Positions 17,679 through 27,430 of a stretch of DNA of 64,000 bases are shown here, piece after piece. Numbering within the stretch: position 1 is the first letter of the stretch; every line of letters starts with the position of its first letter. The DNA is taken from positions 2,294,001 to 2,358,000 of the forward strand of contig NZ_AP020335.1 of NCBI RefSeq assembly GCF_013340845.1, written 5' to 3'. This DNA comes from Hydrogenovibrio marinus. GTDB taxonomy: Bacteria; Pseudomonadota; Gammaproteobacteria; Thiomicrospirales; Thiomicrospiraceae. The notes under the pieces were generated by a model, which saw nothing but the letters and a program-made list of their open reading frames with translations, was not told where the DNA came from and did not search any database. The translations under genes and the position numbers were made by a program.

Positions 17679-18494
17679 ATGGAACAGTCCTTTACACCCT
17701 TTGGTCGACGCAGGATGTGTCGCCTCTCTCAAAGCTTTTTGATTTCTTTTCTAAGCTTGCTTCTATTTTCACCCCATATCGCCTATGCCGCTGAATCGTC
17801 GGATAAAGTCGATGTGCAGGCATTGGTTCGTCATGTCGACAATCTATGGCGCGGCACCACGTCTCATGCCGATATGACCATGACGGTAAAAACCCAGCAT
17901 TATCAGCGCGAACTCACACTTGAAGCCTGGTCTCGGGGCACGGAAAACTCTCTGGTCGTCATCCAGGATCCGATCAAAGATCGGGGCATTGCTACCCTTA
18001 AAGTTGGCGAAAACATCTGGAACTATCTACCAAAGATCAACCGTGTCACCAAGATTCCACCCAGCATGATGTCCGGCTCCTGGATGGGAAGTCATTTCAC
18101 CAATGACGATTTGGTGAAGGAAAACACCTTTGAAGCAGACTATAACGTCAGCCTGACCTTTTCAGGTATGCGTGATGGACAAAAGATTTATGAAATCACC
18201 GCCCTGCCTAAAGAGAATGCCGCCGTCGTTTGGGGCAAGGTGGTGATGGATGTCATCCAATCTTCACTGACGCCGACGCGCGCCGACTATTATGATGAAG
18301 ACGGTAAATTGATTCGTCGCATGACTTTCAGCGACTTCAAGAAAGTGAACGACAAAATCGTGCCGATGATTATGAAGTTACAGCCAGAAGACAAACCGAC
18401 GGAATCCACCGTGCTCGAATATAACAAGATTGAGTTCAACGTGTCCGTTCCACAAAGTTTCTTTTCACTGCAATCCCTTAAAAGAAGACATTGA
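17679..18494 (+). CDS. LolA-like outer-membrane lipoprotein-sorting protein
   Basis: 271 residues with an N-terminal signal peptide (hydrophobic about residues 18-35, cleavage likely after AYA). The body resembles the LolA-fold family annotated as outer-membrane lipoprotein-sorting proteins, with ADMTMTV and KIPPSMMSGSWMGSHFTNDDL. These are periplasmic hydrophobe carriers distinct from true LolA. GGGAG precedes the start. It opens a five-gene operon with two permeases, a LolD-like ATPase and a beta-barrel protein, suggesting it ferries a lipid or lipoprotein between ABC transporter and outer membrane. Confidence 0.8.
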   Translation: MEQSFTPFGRRRMCRLSQSFLISFLSLLLFSPHIAYAAESSDKVDVQALVRHVDNLWRGTTSHADMTMTVKTQHYQRELTLEAWSRGTENSLVVIQDPIKDRGIATLKVGENIWNYLPKINRVTKIPPSMMSGSWMGSHFTNDDLVKENTFEADYNVSLTFSGMRDGQKIYEITALPKENAAVVWGKVVMDVIQSSLTPTRADYYDEDGKLIRRMTFSDFKKVNDKIVPMIMKLQPEDKPTESTVLEYNKIEFNVSVPQSFFSLQSLKRRH

Positions 18495-18527
18495 AATGAA
18501 GACTTCACAGAGACTTAAAGCTGCATC

Positions 18528-19895
18528 ATGAAAACGCCTAGCACCCAGTCCCAACTCACTCACGCCAATCACGGATCGGGGTTTTTGCGCATGCTGCTGT
18601 TTATCTCATGGCGTAACATCTGGCGAAACCCAGTGCGAAGCCTACTCACGGTTTCTGCGCTTTCCGGTAGTTTGGTGATGTTAATTCTCTACTCAGCCAT
18701 GCTTGAGGGTATGTCCGATCAAATGATAAGTTATGCCACAGACATTTCCACCGGCAAGTTACAAATTCACCGCAAAGCCTACCTTGACGACCAAGACCTT
18801 TACGCCACTCTGTCATGGCAAACTCTTGATCAGCTGGAAAAGCAAAATCCTGATCTTAAATTTGCGCCACGACTTTATGCCGCTGGTTTGGCAAGCTCCA
18901 AACAAAACTCCACCGGTGTATTGATTGAAGCGGTCGATCCCAAACAGGAAAACCAAGTCACCCATTTGCTCGAACACCTCCGTAACGGCAAAGCTGACTT
19001 GGAGATGGCGCCCATCAAGAATGACACACAAGACGAGATTAACCCTGAAGGTTATGGCGTTTTGGTCGGCACACAATTGGCGAAAAACCTCCAACTGACA
19101 CTTGGCAGTGAGCTGATTTTGATGACACAAGCTGCGGATGGCAGTATTGGTAACGCCTTGTACCGGGTCACTGGCATCCTCAGCCCGTTTGACCCTAACT
19201 TCGACCGTATGGGCGTCCTGATGTCAGTACCCGCCTATCAGGACTTGATGGCGATGCAAAACGGCATCCATGAAGTTGCGATCAAAACACCGGAAGATGC
19301 CGACTTAACGGAAATCCAACAACACTTGCAGCAACAGCTGGCAGAGATTTCCACTCAGCAAGTGAAATCCGGCGACACACTTAAAAACCTTGGCGGGAAA
19401 TTTGTTGTCGAAACCTGGAAACAACTCAATCCATCCGTTGCCAGCATGCTATCACTCAGCCGCTCCATGCTGCTGATTATCGGTGTTATCGTTATCAGCT
19501 TGGCTGCTTTGGGTATGATTAACACGCTGATGATGGCGATTCACGAACGCACCCATGAATTCGGCATTTTGCTCTCTATCGGCTTAAAACGCTGGGCAAT
19601 ATTGGTGATGATTTTATTGGAATCCCTTTACCTAGCTGTCTTGTCTGCCATCATCGGCGCTGTGATTGGCGGCGCTGTGGCGCTACGCTTTGAACACCAC
19701 GGCATTGATTTCAGTAGCCAATTGCCAGACGGTTACGATTGGGCAGGTGTCGTATTTGAACCCATCATGAAAGGGGCGATTTCAATGGAGCAAATCTGGC
19801 AAGCCGTTATTATGATGCTGGTATTGACCGTTATTGCCTCTTTGATTCCGGCACTGCGCACGCTAAAACTGAACACAGCGGAGGCGATACGATGA
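18528..19895 (+). CDS. ABC transporter permease, FtsX/MacB type (first)
   Basis: 455 residues. TM1 is near residues 35-55, followed by a large periplasmic MacB-PCD-like domain (about residues 60-300), then three C-terminal TMs in the FtsX-like fold, with the typical GMINTLMMAIHERTHEFGILLSIGLKR coupling segment. It acts as mechanotransmission-type ABC permease in the inner membrane. It is 33 bases after the LolA-like gene and overlaps the second permease by 4 bases (ATGA), implying translational coupling and a heterodimer, as in LolC/LolE. Confidence 0.88.
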   Translation: MKTPSTQSQLTHANHGSGFLRMLLFISWRNIWRNPVRSLLTVSALSGSLVMLILYSAMLEGMSDQMISYATDISTGKLQIHRKAYLDDQDLYATLSWQTLDQLEKQNPDLKFAPRLYAAGLASSKQNSTGVLIEAVDPKQENQVTHLLEHLRNGKADLEMAPIKNDTQDEINPEGYGVLVGTQLAKNLQLTLGSELILMTQAADGSIGNALYRVTGILSPFDPNFDRMGVLMSVPAYQDLMAMQNGIHEVAIKTPEDADLTEIQQHLQQQLAEISTQQVKSGDTLKNLGGKFVVETWKQLNPSVASMLSLSRSMLLIIGVIVISLAALGMINTLMMAIHERTHEFGILLSIGLKRWAILVMILLESLYLAVLSAIIGAVIGGAVALRFEHHGIDFSSQLPDGYDWAGVVFEPIMKGAISMEQIWQAVIMMLVLTVIASLIPALRTLKLNTAEAIR

Positions 19896-21217
19896 ATCAA
19901 GCCAGTCAGACCCCAAAACGTTCGACCCCAACCTGGCAGATTTTAGTTACCACGCTAGGCACTATGGCATGGCGAAATCTTTGGCGTAACCGCAAGCGTA
20001 CCGTTATCACTTTGAGCTCAATTGCCGTCGGTTTCGCCTTGGCGGTTCTATTCATTGGTATTGGTGATGGTAGCCACAACTCGATGATTCGCAATGCCAT
20101 CCAACTCGGCGAAGGTCATATTACTGTCCAACCGAAAAACTACCTAGCTGCGCCGAGTAACCATTCTTTCCTTCACAACGGAAAACAACTTGTCGCAGCG
20201 ATAAAGGCGCTAGACCTGCCTGGAAAAGTGATGCCAAGAATTTCCATCCAAACGCTTGCCAGTACAGCCAACAACTCGGTGGGTGCTGGGCTGCTTGGCA
20301 TTGAGACTGAAAGCTCTCTGCATCACCCGCTTGACCCCATGGCAGAAAAGCTCAAACCCACCTTAATCTCCGGCGCATGGTTAACGCCGGATGATGAACG
20401 CGGGGTGATTATCGGCTCCGGCATGGCGCGCAAACTCAAGGCAAAAATTGGTAGTAAGATTGTGCTGATGGCAGGTAAAAAAGGCGGAGACTCGCAGGCT
20501 TATCTAGCTAAAGTTCGAGGTATTTTCCATGCCCCGATGGATGAGATGAATGACTTCTTTATCGTCAGCCACTTGTCTTTTGCCCGCCAATTTCTGATCG
20601 GTGAGGGTGGAGACGCCTTCCGCGAGCCGCTTACCCGTATCGCGATTTTCTTACAAGACCCTCACACACAGGATGACTGGAAACAAAAACTGAAAAGTCT
20701 GCTGAAAAACGACAATAGTCTGGTTGTGCTCGACTGGCAGGAAATGATGCCGCAACTGATTCAATTCATCGCGCTGGATAATGCAGGGAACTACGTCTTT
20801 TTGGTGTTCATCTTGATTATGGTGGTTTTTGGTATTTTAAACACGGTGCTAATGAGCGTACTGGAAAGGACTCGAGAGTTTGGTCTATTAAGAGCTTTGG
20901 GAATGAATCGCCAGCATTTGTTGTTACTGGTATTGTTTGAGTCCCTATTTTTGAGTTTACTTGCCATGATCGCCGGTTGGCTACTGGGGGGACTGACACA
21001 CTTATGGTTCAGCCATCACGGTATTGATTTCTCCTCGTTTATGGAAGGTGGAACCAGTTTGATGGGCACAATGATGGACCCTATCATCTATACGGAACTC
21101 TCTTGGGATCGTGTGAAACAGTTGACGGAAATCGTTTTTATCACCACCATGGTGACAGGCATTTACCCGGCGGTAAAAGCAGCTAAAGTCACGCCAGTAG
21201 AAGCTCTGCGAACTTAA
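19892..21217 (+). CDS. ABC transporter permease, FtsX/MacB type (second)
   Basis: 441 residues, paralogous to the preceding permease: TM1 near residues 38-58, large periplasmic domain, three C-terminal TMs and the coupling motif ERTREFGLLRALGMNR. The start ATG overlaps the stop of the first permease. The first 20 codons contain an exact copy of the dispersed repeat (19925-19944), translated as TPTWQI. The cytoplasmic N-terminus is evidently tolerant of the insertion or the sequence arose there by drift. Confidence 0.88.
   Translation: MNQASQTPKRSTPTWQILVTTLGTMAWRNLWRNRKRTVITLSSIAVGFALAVLFIGIGDGSHNSMIRNAIQLGEGHITVQPKNYLAAPSNHSFLHNGKQLVAAIKALDLPGKVMPRISIQTLASTANNSVGAGLLGIETESSLHHPLDPMAEKLKPTLISGAWLTPDDERGVIIGSGMARKLKAKIGSKIVLMAGKKGGDSQAYLAKVRGIFHAPMDEMNDFFIVSHLSFARQFLIGEGGDAFREPLTRIAIFLQDPHTQDDWKQKLKSLLKNDNSLVVLDWQEMMPQLIQFIALDNAGNYVFLVFILIMVVFGILNTVLMSVLERTREFGLLRALGMNRQHLLLLVLFESLFLSLLAMIAGWLLGGLTHLWFSHHGIDFSSFMEGGTSLMGTMMDPIIYTELSWDRVKQLTEIVFITTMVTGIYPAVKAAKVTPVEALRT
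19925..19944 (+). repeat. Dispersed repeat copy 6, inside a coding region
   Basis: Exact ACCCCAACCTGGCAGATTTT within the 5' end of the second permease gene, translated in frame. Confidence 0.8.
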
Positions 21218-21269
21218 AAAATCAGTACTTAAAGAAGTTGATGAATCGCCAAATGAATAGGAAAAACAT

Positions 21270-21995
21270 ATGTCGGACAACCTAGAGAATCAGAACCATC
21301 AGACAGATGATTCACCACTATTGTCGCTGGAACATATCAACAAATTCTACCAGCAAGGCGAGCTACAGGTAGAAGCGTTGACTGATGTTAACCTGACAGT
21401 TAAGAGAGGCGAGTTTGCGGCACTGGTTGGCCCTTCCGGTTCCGGCAAAACCACCCTGCTCAACATCATCGGTGGATTGGATAGACCTTCCGAAGGCTCA
21501 GTGAATCTCAACGGCATTGATATGACCCAATTGTCCGAGTCGGATTTATCCAACTTCCGCCTGTATCAACTTGGCTTTATTTTCCAAGCCTACAACCTGG
21601 TTCCGGTTTTGAACGCATTGGAAAACGTCGAACTGGTGATGGTATTGCAAGGCGTGGATGAAAAGGAGCGCCGAACTCGTGCCGAACATTATCTGACTTT
21701 AGTTGGGTTGCAAGATGTGATGCTTCGCCGTCCGGCAGCGCTCAGTGGCGGACAGCAACAACGTGTTGCCGTCGCTCGAGCCTTGGCGGCAAACCCAATG
21801 TTAGTATTGGCGGATGAACCTACCGCCAACCTCGACTCCGAAAACGCTTTTGCTTTGCTGGACATTATGCATAGGTTATCGCATGAAGAACAAACCACCT
21901 TCCTGTTTTCAACACACGACCCTCGAGTGATGGAACGAGCAGAACGCATTATTCGGTTACGTGACGGTAAAATCGAACACGATGGTAAAGGCTAA
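21270..21995 (+). CDS. LolD-like ABC transporter ATP-binding protein
   Basis: 241 residues. Walker [10 protein letters not shown] about residues 54-62, Q-loop in [10 protein letters not shown], signature LSGGQQQR, Walker [10 protein letters not shown], and the switch His in FSTHDPR. The sequence belongs to the LolD/MacB-type ATPase group that pairs with FtsX-fold permeases. It follows the second permease by 52 bases and completes the transporter. True lolD is unlikely because the permeases are paired with a non-LolA carrier and a beta-barrel gene. Confidence 0.9.
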   Translation: MSDNLENQNHQTDDSPLLSLEHINKFYQQGELQVEALTDVNLTVKRGEFAALVGPSGSGKTTLLNIIGGLDRPSEGSVNLNGIDMTQLSESDLSNFRLYQLGFIFQAYNLVPVLNALENVELVMVLQGVDEKERRTRAEHYLTLVGLQDVMLRRPAALSGGQQQRVAVARALAANPMLVLADEPTANLDSENAFALLDIMHRLSHEEQTTFLFSTHDPRVMERAERIIRLRDGKIEHDGKG

Positions 21996-22013
21996 CCAAA
22001 AGGTCAAACCACC

Positions 22014-23276
22014 ATGTGGACTTTGAAACACCCTCTTTCATTCTGCCTGCTAGCCATAGAGATACTGGGTTACACGTCAGCCAGCTGGGCCTCTCCTCAG
22101 TTCACCGGGCGCGTCGCAGTGTTAGGAGCATTAGCACATGCCGATGCAGACCAAGCCGGAGGCAACGGAAAAGACGCTTACCTCAATGCTAATCAGCAAG
22201 GTTTACGTTTGATGCTAGACGATACTTCAGCTCAAGACCAATGGTCGATACATTTGCGAACCGTCCGTCAGTATGTGGAAAATTATCCAATCAGCAATCT
22301 CCACAGTTCGGATCTGTTCCGGGCAAAAACCTTGTCGGACGATTGGACCGACACCTCGCCCAACACCCAGACAAAAATCGGCTATGAAATTGACCGCGCG
22401 GTTTACAAAGCGCAAATCCCTCAGATCGCCAAGTTGTTTGGCGATGCTTCCGCCAGTGCTTCTATCGGTCGTCAGCCGATTGATTGGGGCGCTGGACGCT
22501 TCTGGCAGCCTATGAACGTCTTTGGCAGTTTCGCGCCCACAGACTTGGACACGGACTTCAAACCAGGCATTGATGCCGCGACATTCGACTTTTACCCCAG
22601 TGCTTTTTCCTCTTTGACAGCGGCCTATGTGTTTTCATCGGACGCTCAAACCCTATCAAAAGGGAAAAACAATGTGGCTTTGCATTATCGTGCGCAGGTT
22701 GGCGATGTTTCTGAACTGGGGTTGATTGCCGCAGACGTGTTGGACAACCAAATCTACGGCGGTTCTTTCGAAACGACTTGGCAAGGCATGGGCTTTCGTG
22801 TCGAAGGCACTCGAACCTATGACAAGAATGCGAAGCGTGACTATAACTTTTGGATAGCCGGTATCGACTATCAATTTGACAATGGCATTCTGATTGCAGG
22901 GGAAGTCTATAACAACGAGCGTGGTGCTGAAAACGTCAACCAACTCAATACCGTGGCATCGCAAGCTTGGTATCGTTATGGGTTGCTACCGCAACTAAGC
23001 CGTCAGGTGGCGGGCATCAGTCTCCAAAAAGATGTCACTCCACTCTGGCAGGTGCAATACCTTTTACTATCCAGTTGGTTGAAAGACTCCCGACAGAACA
23101 CTGAAGCTTCGTGGCTGAACCAAATCAATGCCACCTATTCGGTCAGCAATGAATCGAGTTTACTGATTTCCGCCCTGTTCACGGAAGGGAAAGGCTTGAG
23201 CGGTAACCAGCAACTCAATTCAGAATTCGGTGCCGTACCGCTTAGCTTAACGGCGAAGTTTGTGATGTACTTTTAA
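22014..23276 (+). CDS. Outer-membrane beta-barrel-like protein of the ABC operon
   Basis: 420 residues with a signal peptide ending about SWASPQ. The remainder consists of alternating amphipathic strands rich in Tyr/Gln/Asn and ends in VMYF, whose C-terminal Phe is the usual barrel insertion signal. It lies 18 bases after the ATPase gene, so it is part of the operon and probably the outer-membrane end of the pathway. The family is not recognised with certainty. Its 3' end overlaps the convergent GGDEF-EAL gene by 35 bases. Confidence 0.65.
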   Translation: MWTLKHPLSFCLLAIEILGYTSASWASPQFTGRVAVLGALAHADADQAGGNGKDAYLNANQQGLRLMLDDTSAQDQWSIHLRTVRQYVENYPISNLHSSDLFRAKTLSDDWTDTSPNTQTKIGYEIDRAVYKAQIPQIAKLFGDASASASIGRQPIDWGAGRFWQPMNVFGSFAPTDLDTDFKPGIDAATFDFYPSAFSSLTAAYVFSSDAQTLSKGKNNVALHYRAQVGDVSELGLIAADVLDNQIYGGSFETTWQGMGFRVEGTRTYDKNAKRDYNFWIAGIDYQFDNGILIAGEVYNNERGAENVNQLNTVASQAWYRYGLLPQLSRQVAGISLQKDVTPLWQVQYLLLSSWLKDSRQNTEASWLNQINATYSVSNESSLLISALFTEGKGLSGNQQLNSEFGAVPLSLTAKFVMYF

Positions 23277-25495
23277 GCTGCTGACAGACCTTTTCCAAAG
23301 ATTGGGGTCTTGCGTAGTAAAACCCTTGAATAATGTCACACCCCAATTCCTTAAGCATTTGAACCTGTATCTCAGACTCGACACCTTCCGCAACCACTTT
23401 CTTCCCTAATGCTTGCGCCATCGAGATGGTTGCAGAAACAATTGCATAATCATCTGAATTTGAATGCATATGATCAATAAATTGCTTATCGATTTTCAAA
23501 TGTGTACTTTTAAACTGCCTTAAAACTGCAAGCGATGAATATCCTGTTCCAAAGTCATCAATGGCGATATCCACACCATTACGCATGAACACATCCATCA
23601 GTTTTTGTACATCTTCCGATAGTTCTGCATAAGCGGTTTCAGTAATTTCAAACTCCAGATCCTGAAACGCTAAATCACTGTCTTGAATCGCTTTTAGCAA
23701 CTGACCGAGATTATCTGAATTCATCAACTGCTTGCCTGACAAATTGATTGAAACACGGCAATTAAACCCGGCTTTACGTAAAACAGGAAGATCTGTTGCC
23801 AACCGATCAATTTCCCATAAACACATTGCTTGAATAAGATTTCTATTTTCCACAACTGGGATAAATGATGCAGGGGAACTCACAGCTTGAAGTTCCTCTG
23901 GTGCATTTGGCCAACGAATCAACGCTTCTGCTCCAACTACTTTTTCCGTCTGTGGATCAAACTGCAACTGATAGTGTAATTCGAATCCGTCATTTTGCAA
24001 AGCATGGTTTAAAGCATTAAACAGTGCCATGTCCTGATGCACTTTACTCGACATCGATGGCTCAAAAAACACTGCGCGCCCTCGCCCAAAATTTTTAGCC
24101 TGATAAAGCGCAATATCCGCTTCAGAGATCACTGAATTTCTGGATTTACTTGGATCACAAAAGACAATACCAATACTGGCAGATGTTTGTATTTCATGCC
24201 CATCTATATCAAAAGGTGTATCAAAAATCCGGAGAATTTCATCAGAAAAATGTCCCGCATCCACCCCTCTCTCATCAGGGCTTAGGAGAATCGAAAACTC
24301 ATCTCCTCCCATTCTGGCCAAAACATCTCTATCACGAAGCTTACGCTGTATACGACTGACCAAATCGACCAATAATTTATCACCTGATGTATGCCCCAGT
24401 GAATCATTTACTTCTTTAAAATGATCAATATCCAACAACAACAGAACTGCACGATGGCTGCTATCGCGTTCAGCCACCAATTCTTCTTTTAACTTATCTA
24501 AAAACATCCTACGGTTCGGCAAGCCTGTCAGGTTGTCATAGAAAGAAAGATGGCTTATCTTTTGTTCTTGCTGTATATCCTCCGAAATATCCCTAAAAGT
24601 AACCATCGCACCAACAATCTGGTCATCTTGTCGAATTGGCTTGCTCCAGTATTCCACAGGGAAGGAGGTGCCATCCTTTCTCCACAACACTTCATCCTTA
24701 ACATGATAGTCTTCGTGGGTGCTTATTGGCATACTCATTCTGCACCGCTCAACCGGGATTTTATGACCATCTGGATGAGAGTGATGAATTAACGAATGAT
24801 TTTGATGCCCGATCAGTTCCGCTTCCTGGTATCCCAACATATTCAAGGCCGCTGGGTTGGCGAAAGTTGTATTTCCTTCAAGATCTAAACCGAAAATTCC
24901 TTCATTGGTATTGTTCAATAACAAGCTACTCATTTGCTCAACTTCAAAGTAACTTGTCATATCAACTAAATAGCCATATAGCGATTTAACATCCCCATTT
25001 CGATGGTATTCGGCTTGGTTATAATCGTAAAAATTACGATATACGCCAGCCTTGGTTTTCAATCGGTAGGACAGCTCAAAACAGGAATACTGTCCAAACA
25101 GATTTTCATTCAACGCCGACTTGATCCGTTCATAGTCACTGGGATGAATTAAGCTTCCAAAGGAAAAATCCTTGGACATCATTTCTTCGGTTGTATACCC
25201 CAACACATTTTCAATATTTTTTGAAACATACACTATGGGCCAATTTTCTGTGGGTTCCCACTGTAAAACAATCGCGGGACCACCAGCAAATAGGTTTCTT
25301 TCCGCTCTCAGCGAGTTTTCAATTTCTTTCTCTTCTGAGATATCATCTAGCACCCAAATAACCCCTTTCGATAAATCTGCAGGGATATGGTCATCAATCG
25401 CCTTACCACTGATGCGCCCCCAAAACATGCTGCCGTCCATCCGTTTGAACTGGTAGTCAATATGTTTAGCCTTTTTCATTGCCAAACTTGAGTGG
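23242..25495 (-). pseudogene. C-terminal part of IS-interrupted PAS-GGDEF-EAL protein
   Basis: Downstream fragment of a gene split by the IS3 element. It encodes the rest of one PAS domain, further PAS/PAC domains, a GGDEF domain (ARMGGDEF with RDRD I-site five residues before) and an EAL domain with EALIRW, NLSGKQL, DDFGTGYSSL and AEGVE, all apparently intact. Removing the IS and one TAG copy joins it in frame to the fragment at 26738 (620 + 2254 bases = 958 codons from 27357). A TTG inside the IS end at 25539 or an internal ATG could still start a shortened but complete c-di-GMP enzyme. Confidence 0.88.
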
Positions 25496-25566
25496 TAGTG
25501 AACTGGTCTAATGGAAACGGACACTTCAATGAGAGACAATAGATGTTGTCGAATCTAGGAGTGGTT

Positions 25567-25857
25567 ATGAATCAGAAGCGAGTTTATAAAACTTACACCA
25601 AAGAATTTAAACAAGAAGCGGTCGCGCTTGTCACTGAACAAGGTTATAGCGTTGCTGAAGCGGCGCAAGCGCTAGGCGTTAATCCAAACTTGCTTTACAA
25701 GTGGAAAGACAAGCTTGAAGCGCAAACCAATGGTGCGGCCTTAAGCGATAATGAGCGTGAAGAACTCAAAAAGCTGCGAGCTGAAAACAAGCGGCTTCGA
25801 ATGGAAAAAGACATTTTAAAAAAGGCCTCAGCCTTCTTCGCCCGAGAAATGCACTAG
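25567..25857 (+). CDS. IS3 transposase OrfA
   Basis: 96 residues from the ATG at 25567 with AGGAG before it. An N-terminal HTH (YTKEFKQEAVALV, VAEAAQALGVNPNLLYKWK) recognises the IS ends, and a C-terminal leucine zipper (LKKLRAENKRLRMEKDILKKA) mediates multimerisation. Near its end lies A-AAA-AAG at 25818-25824, a standard -1 slippery site that would fuse it to OrfB. Confidence 0.95.
   Translation: MNQKRVYKTYTKEFKQEAVALVTEQGYSVAEAAQALGVNPNLLYKWKDKLEAQTNGAALSDNEREELKKLRAENKRLRMEKDILKKASAFFAREMH
25818..25824 (+). other. Programmed -1 frameshift site of the IS3 element
   Basis: A AAA AAG in the OrfA frame (TTA AAA AAG). After slippage the reading continues without stop through RPRNALGFEF into OrfB, giving the active OrfAB transposase. 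Confidence 0.8.
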
Positions 25858-25877
25858 GATTTGAGTTTATCCATACG

Positions 25878-26729
25878 TTGGCGCAAGAAGGCTACTCGGT
25901 TAAATTAAGCTGTAAGGTGATGAGTTTTAGCCGCTCCGGCTATTACGATTGGATCAAGCGTCCCAAGGCTATTATTACCGAAGAACAACTGCGACTGTAT
26001 CGGCGAGCTAAAGCCCTTTTTATAGCCAGTCGAAACAGTCTCGGTTCACGAGAACTGATGAAGCGATTACGTAAAGAAGGCTTTAAGGTTGGGCGCCACA
26101 AAGTCATCAAGTTAATGGAAATCTTAAACCTAAAGGTTGAACAGCGTGTTGCATTCAAAGTCACCACAAAACGGGACCCAAGCCACGCTGTGGCAGATAA
26201 CCTTGTGAACATGGACTTTAACCCCACAGGCATGAATCAAGTGTGGGCCGGTGATATCACCTATTTAAAAACCGCACAGGGTTGGCTATACCTGAGCGTG
26301 GTGATGGACTTGTACTCACGCCGGATTATCGGTTGGTCAATCAGCCCGCGCATGACCACCGAACTCGTGCTTGAGTCGCTCAAGCAAGCCTACTGGCTTA
26401 GAAAGCCGCCCAAAGGGGTGATCTTCCATAGTGATCGTGGATCACAATACACCAGTGACGCATTTAGAGCGCAGCTGAAACAATTCAAAATCCGAGCCTC
26501 AATGGGCGATGTTGGCGCGTGTTGGGATAATGCCGTGGTTGAAAGGTTCTTTGGCAGTTTAAAGCATGACTGGCTGCTCAAAGTACATCAACCTAACCAT
26601 GAGCATATGATTGACGATGTGAAAGCGTATATGCGTTATTACAACTTAGAAAGGCTTCATACAAGCAATGGTGACATGAGTCCTATTGAATATGAAAATT
26701 ATAAACGTGATGTGTCCGAAATTGCTTGA
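25878..26729 (+). CDS. IS3 transposase OrfB (rve/DDE catalytic part)
   Basis: 283 residues as an independent frame; functionally it is probably made as the OrfAB frameshift fusion, because the frame is open back to the slippery site. The HTH_21 segment is near residues 40-90 and the integrase core follows with the DDE triad: D in WAGDITYL, D in FHSDRGSQY and E in NAVVERFFGSLK. The conserved YYNLERLH block is near the end. It looks catalytically complete. Confidence 0.95.
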   Translation: MAQEGYSVKLSCKVMSFSRSGYYDWIKRPKAIITEEQLRLYRRAKALFIASRNSLGSRELMKRLRKEGFKVGRHKVIKLMEILNLKVEQRVAFKVTTKRDPSHAVADNLVNMDFNPTGMNQVWAGDITYLKTAQGWLYLSVVMDLYSRRIIGWSISPRMTTELVLESLKQAYWLRKPPKGVIFHSDRGSQYTSDAFRAQLKQFKIRASMGDVGACWDNAVVERFFGSLKHDWLLKVHQPNHEHMIDDVKAYMRYYNLERLHTSNGDMSPIEYENYKRDVSEIA

Positions 26730-26737
26730 CCAGTACA

Positions 26738-27339
26738 TAGAGCTTTCCAAACTCCACAAACTCATCCTCTGAAACATGGAATTGTCGAACGGATAAACCA
26801 ATTACATCTTTCGCCGAGTTGGCGCCAACAATATTAATGAAAGCACGGTTACAACTTGTAATTTTGCGCTCACCATCAACCTTTAAAATCCCGATTTGCG
26901 AGTTTTCAAAAATCGCTGTCATTTCCTGCTGACTGTCTTGTAGCAGCCTTAATGCTTCTTTTCGTTTTTCAATAGGAAAGAATGCAGCGACCATCAAAGA
27001 CTCATCATGCCAAACAATCTTGTTAGCCGTAATCTCGACAGGAACAATCTTGTCATCACCGCGTACCATCTCAGCCTCAAGAGAAATTACCTCTCCTCTT
27101 GTCAAGGCTTCGACATGCTGTGAAAATGGGTTTTTACTCTGATCAGCTTGGGGATGAAATGATGATTGATTGACGCCAATCATCTTTGCCTGATCACGCT
27201 TTAACAGCTCCGCAAAACGTTTATTGGCAAAACGGACCTTACCATTAAGCTCTACTATTCCTACTGCAATAGGCAAGTGGTCAAGAAGTTCATAATGATC
27301 GGAAAACTCATGTTTCTCATGCGCATCGAAAAATCTCAT
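26738..27339 (-). pseudogene. N-terminal part of IS-interrupted PAS-GGDEF-EAL protein
   Basis: Encodes two PAS domains: residues about 20-125 with VGIVELNGKVRFANKRFAEL, and 130 onward with IGILKVDGERKITSCNRAF. The start at 27339 is preferred over 27357 because AGGAGG lies 4 bases upstream. After the insertion the frame runs into IS sequence and ends at 26683, adding a foreign tail. The intact ancestor would be about 951 residues. No transmembrane segment is seen, so the sensor was cytoplasmic. Confidence 0.88.
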
Positions 27340-27430
27340 TAGCCCTCCTAGCAGCATCTTTCGTGATAATGTGAAAGGTACTTAAAAGTACAGAATATTT
27401 TAATTACCCGCAGAGTGCAAAACCAGAATG

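Larger units (their letters stand above)
25499..26737 (+). mobile_element. IS3-family insertion sequence
   Basis: 1239 bases with imperfect 26-base terminal inverted repeats: TGAACTGGTC...GGACAC on the left, and TGTACTGGTC...GGACAC as the complement on the right (17 of 26 identical). It is flanked by the 3-base direct repeat TAG (25496-25498 and 26738-26740). It carries orfA and orfB with an A6G frameshift site. All parts needed for transposition look intact and the target gene is otherwise undamaged, which suggests a recent insertion. It resembles the IS3 subgroup; the exact ISfinder name is not known to me. Confidence 0.95.

Noticed and set aside
23242..25539. Independent 765-residue gene starting inside the IS end
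   Set aside because: The start is a TTG within the IS inverted repeat; the frame continues exactly with the fragment on the other side of the IS, so it is part of an interrupted gene.
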